From NCBI RefSeq assembly GCF_000382205.1, contig NZ_KB907789.1, forward strand, positions 186,001 to 250,000: a stretch of 64,000 nt of DNA, in the 5' to 3' direction. The first letter of the stretch is position 1; each line of letters begins with the position of its first letter. This document shows positions 1-9,900 of this stretch, in pieces. Under the pieces are notes generated by a model that had not been told where the DNA came from, made no database searches, and worked only from the letters and a program-made list of their open reading frames with translations. A program made the position numbers and the translations under genes. The DNA comes from Dyadobacter beijingensis DSM 21582. GTDB lineage: Bacteria > Bacteroidota > Bacteroidia > Cytophagales > Spirosomataceae.

Positions 1-222
1 GTTCAGCCAGTTAATCTGGAACACGCGCCGGTAATATTTCCAGTCCAGCGGAACGCTCTGGATCGTAAAATAAATGAATGCGACGCGAAATAGCGCCTTT
101 TCGAGCGGGCTCCACGCGCCCGGTGTTGCCAAATCCGGTGTGGTGCGGCCGTTGCCGGGAGCGGCATATCCGGCCTGCAATGCAACCGTAGAAGGATGCT
201 GGTAAATCGGTTTCTGTGCCAT
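1..222 (-). CDS. Membrane protein of unknown function, 5' part only
   Basis: These are the first 74 codons of a gene that runs off the left edge of the window. The ATG at 222 lies 11 bases after the stop of the upstream susD, so it is the last visible member of the same operon. The N-terminus is polar (starting MAQKPIYQHPSTVALQAGY); residues 43-57 (around ALFRVAFIYFTIQSV) are hydrophobic and probably the first membrane helix, followed by a basic, aromatic stretch (DWKYYRRVFQINW). I think of DoxX/HTTM-like multi-helix proteins found beside SusCD pairs, but this is recall from family context and the fragment is too short to prove it. Function unknown. Confidence 0.75.
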   Translation of the reverse strand, partial: MAQKPIYQHPSTVALQAGYAAPGNGRTTPDLATPGAWSPLEKALFRVAFIYFTIQSVPLDWKYYRRVFQINWLN

Positions 223-233
223 TGGGTCAGGGA

Positions 234-1580
234 TTAGTAGCCGGGATTTTGTTTCAATGCCTTGTCGATCAGCAGCTGCTCGGCCGGGATGGGCAATACC
301 AGCCGGTTGGCGTCCGTCACGCTGAGTACCGCCGCGGCGCGGCCTGTGCGCACGAGGTCGAACCAGCGGTGCGGTTCCAATGCGAACTCGACCCGGCGCT
401 CGTTCTCGATCGCCAGCAGGAGCTGTTCGGAAGTGGCCGCGGTGCTTTTGGCAATGCCGGCGCGTTCGCGGATCGCATTCAGGTCGGCGAGGGCGCCGGT
501 AAGGTTGTTGGTGTTCGCGCGGGCTTCGGCGCGGATGAGGTACAGCTCGGCAATGCGGATCACGAATGTCGGGTCGGTGGCCGGGCTCCGGTAGTACATG
601 TTGCCGTACCAGCGGCCCTGGTTGTCCTTGGCTACGAGCGTACTGCGGTTTCCGCCGATCTCCGGATTGTTCACAAGCGCCACGAATGCGTCGTTTGGTG
701 CCCACTGGCGCGTACCGCCTTTTTCCTGCGGCTGCCACTGCCCCCGATGACCGTTCGTTTCGTTAACACTGTAAAATATCTCGAAAACAGACTCGGTAGT
801 CCCTCTCGCATCGTTCGCGAAGAAAGCATTATAGGGTTTCACGAGCTGGTAGCTGGCCGCGTCGGCGATGATCTTCGTGGCGTATTCCTCCGCCTTCGCG
901 TAATCTTTTTGATACAAATAATACCGCGCCTTCAATGCCCACACCGTCTTCTGCGTAGCACGGAAACGATCGGTCGTCGCGGGCAGCAGCGGCTCGGCGG
1001 TGTTCAGATCGGCCAGCACCTGGGCGTACACCTGCTCCTGCGTGGCACGCTCGATCCCCCGGTTGTCGGATGGTGAGCCGGTCGGTTTGGTGACGATCGG
1101 CACGCCGCCCCAAATGCGCGCCAGATCGAAGTAGGCCAATGCGCGCAGGAAATGGGCCTCGCCCACGATCTTGTTTTTCAACGCGTCCGTTAGCAGCGCA
1201 TCCTGCACGGCGGGTACTTTTTCAATCACGTGGTTGATCCGGTTGAGCGAACTGTAAATGCCGCTCCAAACCGAAGCCACCGTCGAGTTTTCCGCATTGA
1301 CGCGGTGGTTAATAAATTCCTGGATCTGCGATTGCGAGCCCGTCCATTGAATATTATCGCCCGACAAATAGCCGATCGACTGAAAATCAACGCTATAATA
1401 GCTGCGGAAGGAGTCGTACACGCCATTGATCGCCGTTTCGGCCGATGCCTTGTCCACGATCGTCTGCGCATCGGAAATCGACGAGCGCGGCTGCACATCA
1501 AGGAAGCTGTCGCAGGAGCCGAGGCCGATGATCAGCGAAAGCGGCAGGATGAATTTAAATGCTTTCATATACGCAATCAT
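234..1580 (-). CDS. SusD/RagB-family outer-membrane lipoprotein (pair 1)
   Basis: Surface lipoprotein that caps the SusC-type TonB transporter and helps bind its ligand. A lipoprotein signal ends at Cys23 (LGSC), followed by the typical SFLDVQPRSSISD. The TPR-like motif GEAHFLRALAYFDLARIWGGVP and the C-terminal WFDLVRTGRA...QNPGY are hallmark SusD features. The length (448 aa) is normal. The ATG at 1580 overlaps the stop of the preceding susC (TAATG), indicating translational coupling; a second ATG at 1568 (MKAFKF) would give a tidier signal peptide and may be the true start. The neighbouring S51 peptidase suggests that the ligand is a peptide or polymer fragment, not a glycan. Confidence 0.95.
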   Translation of the reverse strand: MIAYMKAFKFILPLSLIIGLGSCDSFLDVQPRSSISDAQTIVDKASAETAINGVYDSFRSYYSVDFQSIGYLSGDNIQWTGSQSQIQEFINHRVNAENSTVASVWSGIYSSLNRINHVIEKVPAVQDALLTDALKNKIVGEAHFLRALAYFDLARIWGGVPIVTKPTGSPSDNRGIERATQEQVYAQVLADLNTAEPLLPATTDRFRATQKTVWALKARYYLYQKDYAKAEEYATKIIADAASYQLVKPYNAFFANDARGTTESVFEIFYSVNETNGHRGQWQPQEKGGTRQWAPNDAFVALVNNPEIGGNRSTLVAKDNQGRWYGNMYYRSPATDPTFVIRIAELYLIRAEARANTNNLTGALADLNAIRERAGIAKSTAATSEQLLLAIENERRVEFALEPHRWFDLVRTGRAAAVLSVTDANRLVLPIPAEQLLIDKALKQNPGY

Positions 1581-4500
1581 TAGAATGTCAGGTTAAAGCC
1601 CAATTGAAAACTGCGGGGCTGCGGCGGGGTACCGAGGTCGATACCTTGCTCGTTTTGCGCGCTCGAAGCGCTGGATTCGGGATCGAGGCCGGTGTACTTG
1701 GTGATGGTGAACAGGTTGCTGGCCGTGGCGTAAATGCGCAGCGAGCTGATGTGGCGCACGGGCACGGTGTAACCCAATGTCAGGTTACGCAGGCGCGCGA
1801 ACGAGCCGTCTTCGAGCCAGCGGCTGCCGCCGTCTCGGTAGTTGTTCACATTCACGCCGTCGGGGCGCGGCACGTCGGTTACGTCGCCCGGCTTCTGCCA
1901 GCGGGCATTGTTGCTGGCGAAAATCACGCGCGCCGCGTCGCGGGCACCACCGCCTTCGCCGAAGAACTTGTTGTGGTTATACACCTTGTTACCGTAGCTG
2001 AATGCGAGGAATGCATGGAGGTCGAATCCTTTGTAGGTGACCGTATTCGTGAGCCCGCCGAAGAATTTGGGCCAGATGCTGCCGTCGATCTGCCGGTCGG
2101 CGACCGTGATTTTGCCGTCCTTATTCACGTCCTCATACACGGTGTTGCCCGTTTGCGGGTCCACGTAAAGCTGTTTGTAGACCCAGAACGAGTAGAGCGG
2201 ATGCCCTTCCTGCAAGAGGATGAGGCTGCGGCTGCCGTATTCGAGCGGGTTTTGCAGTTTTTCAATCTTATTGACATTGCGCGCCACATTGAATGCCGTC
2301 GTCCACGAGAATGTGCCATTCTGGACATTCACGGAGCGGATTGCCAGCTCGAAACCCTTGTTGCTGATCTCGGCCGTGTTGCTGCGGTAGCTGCCGAAAC
2401 CGGTCGTCGCGGGCAGCGAAAGCGACAGCAAACCATTGCTCGTGTATTTGCGGTATACGTTGAGCTCGATGCCCAGCCGGTCGCCGAAGAACGAAATGTC
2501 GGCACCCGCATTCAGCTGGTTGGTACGTTCCCATTGCAAATCGGGATTGGCCAGCTGCTGGGGTGCTATGCCGGGGTTGCCCTGGTATGACGACCCGCCG
2601 CTCCAAAGGCCCAGCGCCGCGAAACTGCCCAGGCCGTTCTGGTTACCGGTTACCCCATAGCTCGCGCGGATTTTGAGGTCGCTGATCACCGCCACGTTTT
2701 TGAGGAAATCCTCCTGCTTCACCCGCCACGCACCGCCGATCGACGGGAAATAGCCCCATTTACGATCGGCCCCGAAGCTCGACGAACCGTCGGCACGGAT
2801 GCTGAAATCGACGAGGTATTTGCCGCCATAGTTGTAATCGATCCGCGAGAAGAACGACGCCAGGTTTTTCTTCGACCAGCTGCTCGACCCGGTCGTAGTA
2901 GCCGCGGAGGAAATCAGTTTGAAGGAGTTATTGGCAAAACCGCGTCCCGTGGCAATGGTGCCGGTGTTCACGTCGCTTTGAATGGTGTTGCCAAGCAGGA
3001 CGCCCAGTGTATGCCTGGCGCCCAATTTCTGCCGGTAGGAAAGCGTCTGTTCGTTGATCCACGTTGTGGCCTGGCCGTTGTTTGCCGTGGCGAGGCCGTT
3101 CGGGCTGCCGGAAATGAGGAACGTGTTCCAGTATTCGTTTTCGTCGTAATTATTGTAATCCAGCCCCCAGCTTGTGCGGAATTTAAGGTTAGGCAAAATA
3201 TCGGCCTCGGCGTACAGGTTTCCGATGTAGCGCAAGCTCGTCGAGTTTACGTCGTAGTTATCCAACAGCAAAGTCACATTGTCGAAGCCGGCGCGGCCTA
3301 CCAGCACGCCGCTCTCGTTCACGGGCGAGAGGTATGTAGGCGTGTGCAGGGCCGCCTGCAAGAGCCCGCCCGCGGGGCCGTCGCCGGCGCGGGCCTGGTT
3401 ACGGTACGTACGCGCAAAGCTGTTGCTTACGCCCACCTGCACCTTGTCCGAAATCTTCTGGTCGAGATTGACTTTGAAACTTGCCCGGTTGAATGCGATC
3501 GGTTTCAGGATCGATTCCTGGTTGGTATAGCCGCCGCCGATGTAATATTTGGTCGTAGCGGTACCGCCGGCCACGGAGAGATCGTAGTTCTGCAATGGGG
3601 CCGTCTGGAAAATCTCGCCGAGGCGGTCGTAGGTTTGCTGCTCCTCGGGCAGGCCGCGGCCGCCTTCCGAAACGGGGCGGAACGGGCGGTTGGCCTCGGT
3701 GCGGTTCAGCGACGGTGTGTCCTTTCCGGTGTTGATCCACCATTCGTTCACGAGTTGCGCGTGCTCGGGGCCGGTGGTGAGGTCCCAGAGCTTCGCCGCT
3801 TTGGCCCAGCCATAGGAGGCATTGAGGCTCACTTTGGCTTTCTGGTTGTACTTGCCTCTTTTGGTTGTGATGATAATGACCCCATTGGCACCGCGCGAGC
3901 CGTACAATGCCGTCGCTTCCGCGTCTTTGAGCACTTCGAGGCTCTCAATGTCGTTGGGGTTAATGTCGGCGATGGGAGAAGTAGCTTTACCGCCCGTGCC
4001 GATCGTCTGCATACTGTTACTGTTCATGAACACGCCGTCGATCACATAGAGCGGGTCGTTATCGGCGTTGATCGAAGTTGCGCCCCGCACACGCACGGTC
4101 ACCGCCTCGCCGGGCACGCCGGTGTTGGAGGTAATCTGCACGCCGGGGACTTTACCTTGCAGCTGGGCATCGAAACTGCCCACAGGAATGCTTTTCACAT
4201 CGGTAGGATCGACCTTGGCAATGGAACCGATCACGTTCTTCCGCTCCTGTGTGCCATAGCCGACCACGACCACTTCATTGAGCTGCCGCTGATCACTTTC
4301 CAGGCGCACGTTGAGCGAGCTCTGCCGGCCCGGCCGCACCTGCTGGCTCACATACCCGATGAACGACACGACGAGCTCCTGCCCTTCGGCCACATCAATG
4401 CGAAAATTGCCGTCGGCGTCGGTCACGGTGCCCTGGTTGGTGCCCTTGATCTGGATATTCACCCCCGGCAGCACCGCGCCGTCCTTGTCGGTAACCTTCC

Positions 4501-4624
4501 CGGTCAGCTCAATAGCTGCCGCAAAAGCCCATGCATTCAAAAGCCCCGTTAGCATGATCAGCAATAGCGCTGGCCTCCACATTGAAGACCATCTCAATAC
4601 CAATCTCGTATTAGAAAAATACAT
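1580..4624 (-). CDS. SusC-type TonB-dependent transporter (pair 1, no STN domain)
   Basis: Outer-membrane beta-barrel importer, 1014 aa. Signal peptide up to about residue 36, a carboxypeptidase-regulatory-like domain at 38-108 (TGKVTDKDGAVLPGVNI), the TonB-box-like EVVVVGYG at 117-124, a plug domain to about 240 containing QGKVPGVQI and NDPLYVIDGV, then the barrel ending in FQLGFNLTF. Unlike the SusC encoded upstream in this operon it lacks the N-terminal signalling (STN) domain, so it should transport without sensing. It lies 23 bases after the cyanophycinase gene and is coupled to its susD by TAATG. The substrate cannot be read from sequence. Confidence 0.96.
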   Translation of the reverse strand: MYFSNTRLVLRWSSMWRPALLLIMLTGLLNAWAFAAAIELTGKVTDKDGAVLPGVNIQIKGTNQGTVTDADGNFRIDVAEGQELVVSFIGYVSQQVRPGRQSSLNVRLESDQRQLNEVVVVGYGTQERKNVIGSIAKVDPTDVKSIPVGSFDAQLQGKVPGVQITSNTGVPGEAVTVRVRGATSINADNDPLYVIDGVFMNSNSMQTIGTGGKATSPIADINPNDIESLEVLKDAEATALYGSRGANGVIIITTKRGKYNQKAKVSLNASYGWAKAAKLWDLTTGPEHAQLVNEWWINTGKDTPSLNRTEANRPFRPVSEGGRGLPEEQQTYDRLGEIFQTAPLQNYDLSVAGGTATTKYYIGGGYTNQESILKPIAFNRASFKVNLDQKISDKVQVGVSNSFARTYRNQARAGDGPAGGLLQAALHTPTYLSPVNESGVLVGRAGFDNVTLLLDNYDVNSTSLRYIGNLYAEADILPNLKFRTSWGLDYNNYDENEYWNTFLISGSPNGLATANNGQATTWINEQTLSYRQKLGARHTLGVLLGNTIQSDVNTGTIATGRGFANNSFKLISSAATTTGSSSWSKKNLASFFSRIDYNYGGKYLVDFSIRADGSSSFGADRKWGYFPSIGGAWRVKQEDFLKNVAVISDLKIRASYGVTGNQNGLGSFAALGLWSGGSSYQGNPGIAPQQLANPDLQWERTNQLNAGADISFFGDRLGIELNVYRKYTSNGLLSLSLPATTGFGSYRSNTAEISNKGFELAIRSVNVQNGTFSWTTAFNVARNVNKIEKLQNPLEYGSRSLILLQEGHPLYSFWVYKQLYVDPQTGNTVYEDVNKDGKITVADRQIDGSIWPKFFGGLTNTVTYKGFDLHAFLAFSYGNKVYNHNKFFGEGGGARDAARVIFASNNARWQKPGDVTDVPRPDGVNVNNYRDGGSRWLEDGSFARLRNLTLGYTVPVRHISSLRIYATASNLFTITKYTGLDPESSASSAQNEQGIDLGTPPQPRSFQLGFNLTF

Positions 4625-4647
4625 AATGTCAGATTTTAATTTGCTTC

Positions 4648-5583
4648 CTATTTTCCCCTGTTACCCGACAACTCCTCCCCTTTCCGGGGCGCCTCGATCA
4701 CCTTCCGCTCTTTCAGGTCATACTTTTGGCCTTCATACAAAAAGAAGAATGGTCCGTTGGTGGCCGTCGACACTTCGCGGCTTCCCTGCACATGCTTCGC
4801 ACCGCTGCCGATAATGGTATTGTAATCGTAAATGGAGGCATAGGAGCGTCCCACCACTTCCAGCGTATCTTTCTGAACCACAACGGACGTAGCTTCATCC
4901 AGCCCGATGCCGATCAGTTCGGGCGCATTTTTGACGAATTCCACCAAATCGAACTGGCGGTTGCGGCGAAACAAATGCTGGTCTATCACCGAGTTTTTCA
5001 GGAAGCCCAGCCCCTGCGTGTGATCGCCGACGAGAATGTGCGCGCCTTTGGTATCGCCCCGCCACAGGAACGAGCCCTGGATGCTGGCACCGGCCGACGT
5101 GCCGGAAATGACGCCGCCGCGGTCGAGCAGTTCCTGGAATGCCTGGTGGGTCAATGTGTTCAGGTAGGAATCGGCAATGCGCCACTGGCGGCCGCCGACA
5201 ATGTACACGCCCGTTGCGGCGCGGATCGGCGCGACGAATTTCTCGCTGTTGGCTTCTTTCAAATCATTGGTATGCAGCAAAGTGACGTTGGCTATGCCGG
5301 TTTCCTTTTTTACGAGCTCTACCGATTTTTTGTCAAATGCCGCCGAATCGCCGCCCGCAGCGGTGATTACGACGATTTTGGCCCTGTCCTTGCCGCCGGC
5401 GAGCTGCGTAAACCGCTGCCAGATCGCCGGCGTGGCGCCGCCCCCGCCGATGATGATCAGCGCGCCTTTTTCGGGACCGTGGCGGGTGGTCGGATTCTTT
5501 TTGACGGTTACCGGCGTTTGCGCCAGCGAGGCGGTAACCGCGGCCGTCGCCAGCAGGCAGGTGTAGATGAGTCTGGATTTCAT
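4648..5583 (-). CDS. Secreted cyanophycinase-like S51 peptidase
   Basis: Serine peptidase of family S51, which in characterised members cuts cyanophycin (multi-L-arginyl-poly-aspartate) to beta-Asp-Arg dipeptides. 311 aa with a Sec signal (ending near ASLAQ). The glycine-rich ALIIIGGGGATP opens the fold, the nucleophile lies in GTSAGAS (Ser163), and the later motifs DQHLFRRNRQ (His203) and GIGLDEAT (Glu230) match cyanophycinases more than dipeptidase E. Placed between two SusC/SusD pairs, it probably cuts a polymer at or outside the outer membrane for import. Secretion argues against a role on internal storage granules. Whether the substrate is cyanophycin or another isoaspartyl polymer is not known. 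Confidence 0.88.
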   Translation of the reverse strand: MKSRLIYTCLLATAAVTASLAQTPVTVKKNPTTRHGPEKGALIIIGGGGATPAIWQRFTQLAGGKDRAKIVVITAAGGDSAAFDKKSVELVKKETGIANVTLLHTNDLKEANSEKFVAPIRAATGVYIVGGRQWRIADSYLNTLTHQAFQELLDRGGVISGTSAGASIQGSFLWRGDTKGAHILVGDHTQGLGFLKNSVIDQHLFRRNRQFDLVEFVKNAPELIGIGLDEATSVVVQKDTLEVVGRSYASIYDYNTIIGSGAKHVQGSREVSTATNGPFFFLYEGQKYDLKERKVIEAPRKGEELSGNRGK

Positions 5584-5608
5584 AGGTATTTCGTTCAGGG
5601 GAATGGTG

Positions 5609-6940
5609 TTAATAGCCGGGATTTTGGTTAAGATCTGCGTCGGTCTGGATGGCTGTCAGCGGAATAGGCAGGATGTGGAATTGCGTGTTCTTCCTGTTTG
5701 GATTAATAGCCCCGAAAATCGCAGCCGCATGGCCTGTGCGCACCACATCCACAAACCGATGGCCTTCAAAAGGCAGTTCCAGACGACGTTCTTCGAGAAT
5801 GGCGAGGTTTACCTGTTCCACGGTTGCCGACGGCGTGAGTGCCGAGGCAGGCACATCCGAGCGGGCGCGGACCGCATTCAGGTCCGCGAGTGCGCCTGCG
5901 AGATCGGGCGAGGCTTTGCTGGCCCGGGCCTCGGCGCGGATCAGGTATTGCTCGGCGATGCGCAGGATAAACACCGAGCTCGAACCGTCGGATTTACCGT
6001 ATTGAATGAGGTCCCACGAACCTTCCGCGGTTTGTTTCAGCAGACTTTTGCGCGTACCGCCTTTGGCCGGATCGAGCAACTGGCTTACGAATTCGCGGGC
6101 CGGAATGTAGTCGTGGCGGCCGCCATCGGCAGGCGACAGCCAGTTGGTATAGAACGAGTTACGGTCGGAAGTACTGTAAACCAGTTCGAATACCGATTCC
6201 TCCGAGGTTTTGGTCGTGAAGAATACCGAGTAAGGCTTCACCAGTTTGAAACCCGAATGGGCAATTACTTTCGAGGCATACGTCTCCGCCTGTGCCCAGT
6301 TTTTGATATAGGTAAAATACCTGGCTTTCAATGCATATACCGAAAACCGGTTGGCACGCGTGCGGTTCACGGTCTCTTTCAAAAGCTGTTCGGCCTGGTC
6401 GAGGTCCGCCCCAATTTGCGCGTATGTTTCATCTGCTGTACTTCGTTTGGTACCCTTGTGCGTATCCGGGCCGGTGGCGGGCGTGAGCACGAGCTGGACG
6501 CCGCCGTAGGTTTTCACGAGGTCGAGGTAGCCCAATGCGCGGAGAAAATAGGCTTCGCCCAGCACCTGGTTTCGCTCTTCCTGGGTAAAAAAGCCGTCCT
6601 GCACGCCGGGAACGAGGTGAATAATGAAGTTCGCCTGGTTGATCATCTTGTAGATCGCCGAGAAGCCGCCGCCCGCATTGTTGGGTGTGAGGTCGGGCAC
6701 AAGGTTATTCTGGTTGTTGTAGTTCACCACATTGTCCGAGGCGAGGTCTACACCGATGATATTGGACGTGGCGTAGCCTTGCAGGGCGTCGTACACCCCT
6801 ACCAGGGCCGTGTTGGCCGATTTTTCATCCACAATCACCGCCTCGTCGGAAATGTTCTGCTCCGGTTCCGTATCGAGCAGGTCGGAGCAGGATGTCAGCC
6901 AGAGACCCGCAAGGATGAGCGCTATATTCAGTTTTTTCAT
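5609..6940 (-). CDS. SusD/RagB-family outer-membrane lipoprotein (pair 2)
   Basis: 443-aa SusD homologue. ATG at 6940 is preferred over an in-frame TTG six bases upstream; it gives MKKLNIALILAGLWLTSC with the lipidated Cys at 18. It has the family motifs GEAYFLRALGYLDLVKTYGGVQ, a C-terminal FVDVVRTGHA and a QNPGY end. It lies 11 bases after the stop of the STN-bearing susC and 25 bases before the cyanophycinase gene. It resembles the second SusD of the operon in layout, so the two SusCD pairs may be diverged paralogues that take different sizes or forms of one substrate (inference). Confidence 0.95.
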   Translation of the reverse strand: MKKLNIALILAGLWLTSCSDLLDTEPEQNISDEAVIVDEKSANTALVGVYDALQGYATSNIIGVDLASDNVVNYNNQNNLVPDLTPNNAGGGFSAIYKMINQANFIIHLVPGVQDGFFTQEERNQVLGEAYFLRALGYLDLVKTYGGVQLVLTPATGPDTHKGTKRSTADETYAQIGADLDQAEQLLKETVNRTRANRFSVYALKARYFTYIKNWAQAETYASKVIAHSGFKLVKPYSVFFTTKTSEESVFELVYSTSDRNSFYTNWLSPADGGRHDYIPAREFVSQLLDPAKGGTRKSLLKQTAEGSWDLIQYGKSDGSSSVFILRIAEQYLIRAEARASKASPDLAGALADLNAVRARSDVPASALTPSATVEQVNLAILEERRLELPFEGHRFVDVVRTGHAAAIFGAINPNRKNTQFHILPIPLTAIQTDADLNQNPGY

Positions 6941-6951
6941 TGTCAATGCAT

Positions 6952-9900
6952 TTAAAATGTCAGATTCACCCCGAGTACCACCGATTTCGGCTGCGGCGGC
7001 GTGCCGAAATCCAGGCCTTGCACGAGACCGTTACGGCTGTCGGCGGCCACATTCACCTCGGGATCGGGACCGGTATAGTTGGTGATGGTAAACAGGTTGG
7101 AGGCCGTCACGTACAGGCGCGTGCCGGATGCGCGGATCGCCCGCGACACCCCTTTCGGCAGGTTGTAGCTCAATGTCACGTCGCGCAGGCGCAGGTAGGA
7201 GGCGTCTTCCAGGTAGCGGCTGCTGCCCGTGCGGAAGTAGTTGAGGCTGCCGTCGGGGTTGGTCAGGTTGGTCGGGCGGGGTAATACGCCGGTGTCGCCG
7301 GGTTTCTGCCAGTAGTTCAGCGAGCTTTTCTGGATCGAGCGCGTTACGCCGCGGGTACCGGCCGTTTCGAGGAAATAGGCGGTATAATTGTACGCCGAGC
7401 TGCCGTATTTATAGTAGAAATTCAGATTTAAATCCAACCCTTTAAATGACAGGCTGTTGCGAAATGCGCCTTCAAACTTCGGCCACACATTCCCGATGAT
7501 CCGCTGATCGTCCACGGTGATCTTGCCGTCCTTGTTCACGTCCTCGTAAACCATATTGCCATTCTCCGCATTCAATCCGATTTCATTGTAAGCATATACC
7601 GAGTACAGCGGCTGCCCTTGTACCACGCGGAACATGTCGTAGCTGGCCGTAATGGGCGTCAGCAACTTCTGCACGCGGTTGACATTGCGCGAAACGGTGA
7701 GCACGGTTTTCCATTCGAGGTCCTTCGTGCGGACGTTCACCGAGCTCAGCAAAAGCTCCACGCCCCTGTTGCTGATCTCGCCCACATTGCGCACGACGGA
7801 CGAGAAACCGGTATTCGGCGCTACGGGCTGGTCGAGCAGCAGGTCGTAGGTAAATTTGTCGTAATAGTTGAATTCAAAATTGAGCCGCTGTTTCAATAAT
7901 GCACCCGACAACCCGAAGTTGTACTGGCGCGTCGTTTCCCATTTCAGATCGGGGTTGGCCAACTGGCTGGGCGCTATGCCTGGCTGGTCGCCGTAGTTGG
8001 TCCCTCCGGCCCAGAGCCCGCGCGAGGCGAAATCGTCAATATCCTGGTTGCCCGTCAGCCCCAGACTGGCCTTGAAACGCAGGTCGGTAATGGTGTTATT
8101 TTCAGGAAAAAACGCCTCTTTTGAAATATTCCAGCCCAGGCCCACAGACGGGAAGTAACCCCACCGATGGTCGGCGCCGAATCGCGAGGAAGCATCGGCA
8201 CGGATGTTCCCGTCAATGCTGTAACGGTTGTCGAAATTATAATTGAAGCCTGTAAAAAACGAAAGCAAACCATAGGAAGAACCTGTGGATGAGGCCGTTT
8301 GAACCGCCGCCGAGGCAATGCGCTTGAACTGGTTGCTCGGAAAGCCGGTGCCCGTCAATGTAGCGCGCTCGGTGGTGGTTTTTTGAATGGTATTCCCTAC
8401 AAAAAAGGAGAATTCGCTTTTGGAAGAAGAGAGATTGTAGTTTAAAAGCTGCTCGGCGATGAGCGACTGTTTGATCGTCGTCACATCATTGGCCTCGCCC
8501 GCAGGCTGGCCGTACACCAGGTTGGTGTTATAGTAGGCCTTTTCGTGGTAGTTGTTATAATCATTGCTCCATGAGGATTTGAATGAAAGGTTCGGCAGGA
8601 TATTCCAGATCGCGTATACATTATTAATGCTCCGTAAGCTTACCGAATGGTTGTCCGAGTTTTCGAGAATGGCGAGGTGGCTGTCGAAAACAGTCGGTTT
8701 GGCATAGCTGCCGTCCTCATTGTAAAATGGATAGAAGGTAGGCGTGTGCAATGCCGCCTGGAACAAGCCCGCCGGACCGTCCCCTACCCGCACCAGCGTG
8801 CGCGGAACGCTTGAAAGCGTGTTGCTGGTCCCGATTTTGAGGTTAGGCAAAATCGAATGGTCGATATTGAAGCGGAAGGAATAACGTTTGAAATCCTGTG
8901 TTTTCAGGGTGGATTGCTGGCTTTGGTACTCACCGCCGAGGTAAAAATTCGTGCGCGAATCGCCGCCGGACACCGAGAGCGTGTATTTACTCAGCGAGGC
9001 CGTGCGAAAAATGTCGCTCACGCGGTCGTAAGTCCCCTGCTCTTCCGGGCTGCCGAATGCCGGAAAACCCGGAATAGCCTCCGCAACGGGACGGAAAGGG
9101 CGCGTGGCGTAGGTTTTACCGTCGTTGATATGCACCAGGTTCACCAGTTCGGCGTGCTCCGGGCCGGTCACAAGCTGCCAGAGATTGCTTGCTTTCGCAA
9201 AACCCTGTTCTACATTGATGTTCACCTTCGTACGCGAATTGCGCGCGCCGCGCTTGGTCGTAATCAGTATCACGCCATTGGCGCCCCGGGCCCCATACAG
9301 TGCCGTCGCATTGGCATCTTTCAGCACCGATACCGACTCGATATCGTCCGGGTTGAGGTCCGACAGCGGGTTGGGCGTCTGCCCGCCCATGCCGCGGGAG
9401 AGGCCCTGCAAGTTTTCATTGTTGATAAAAACGCCGTCCACAACATACAGCGGGTCGTTACCGGCTTTGATGGACGTGGCCCCTCGCAGGCGCACCAGCA
9501 CCGATGTGCCCGGTACGCCCGAATTGCTCGAAATCTGCAATCCCGGCACCTGGCCCTGCAATTTTTCGATCACGCTGTTATAGGAAACCTGCGAAAAATC
9601 CTTGGAATCGATGGTCGTCACCGCGCCGGTCTGGGCGCTGCGTTTGGTTTGGGTATACCCCGTCACGATCACCTCGCTCAGCTGGCTTTCGTCGGGTTGC
9701 AATGCCACCTCGAAGCTGGCAGAATTGCCGACAGGCTGCTCCTGGGTCACGTAGCCGATATAGGAAAAGATCAGCACATCGTTCGCGCCCGCCGAAATGG
9801 CGAATACCCCATTGGCATCCGACAGCGTGCCTTTGTTGCTTCCTTTCACCCGAATGGTCACCCCCGGCAGGCCGTCGCCCTTTTCATCCTTCACCACACC

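Noticed and set aside
2978..4552. Long open frame (524 codons) on the plus strand
   Set aside because: It is antisense to the susC gene and arises from GC-rich codon use. The protein has no domain-like motif, whereas the opposite strand is a textbook SusC.
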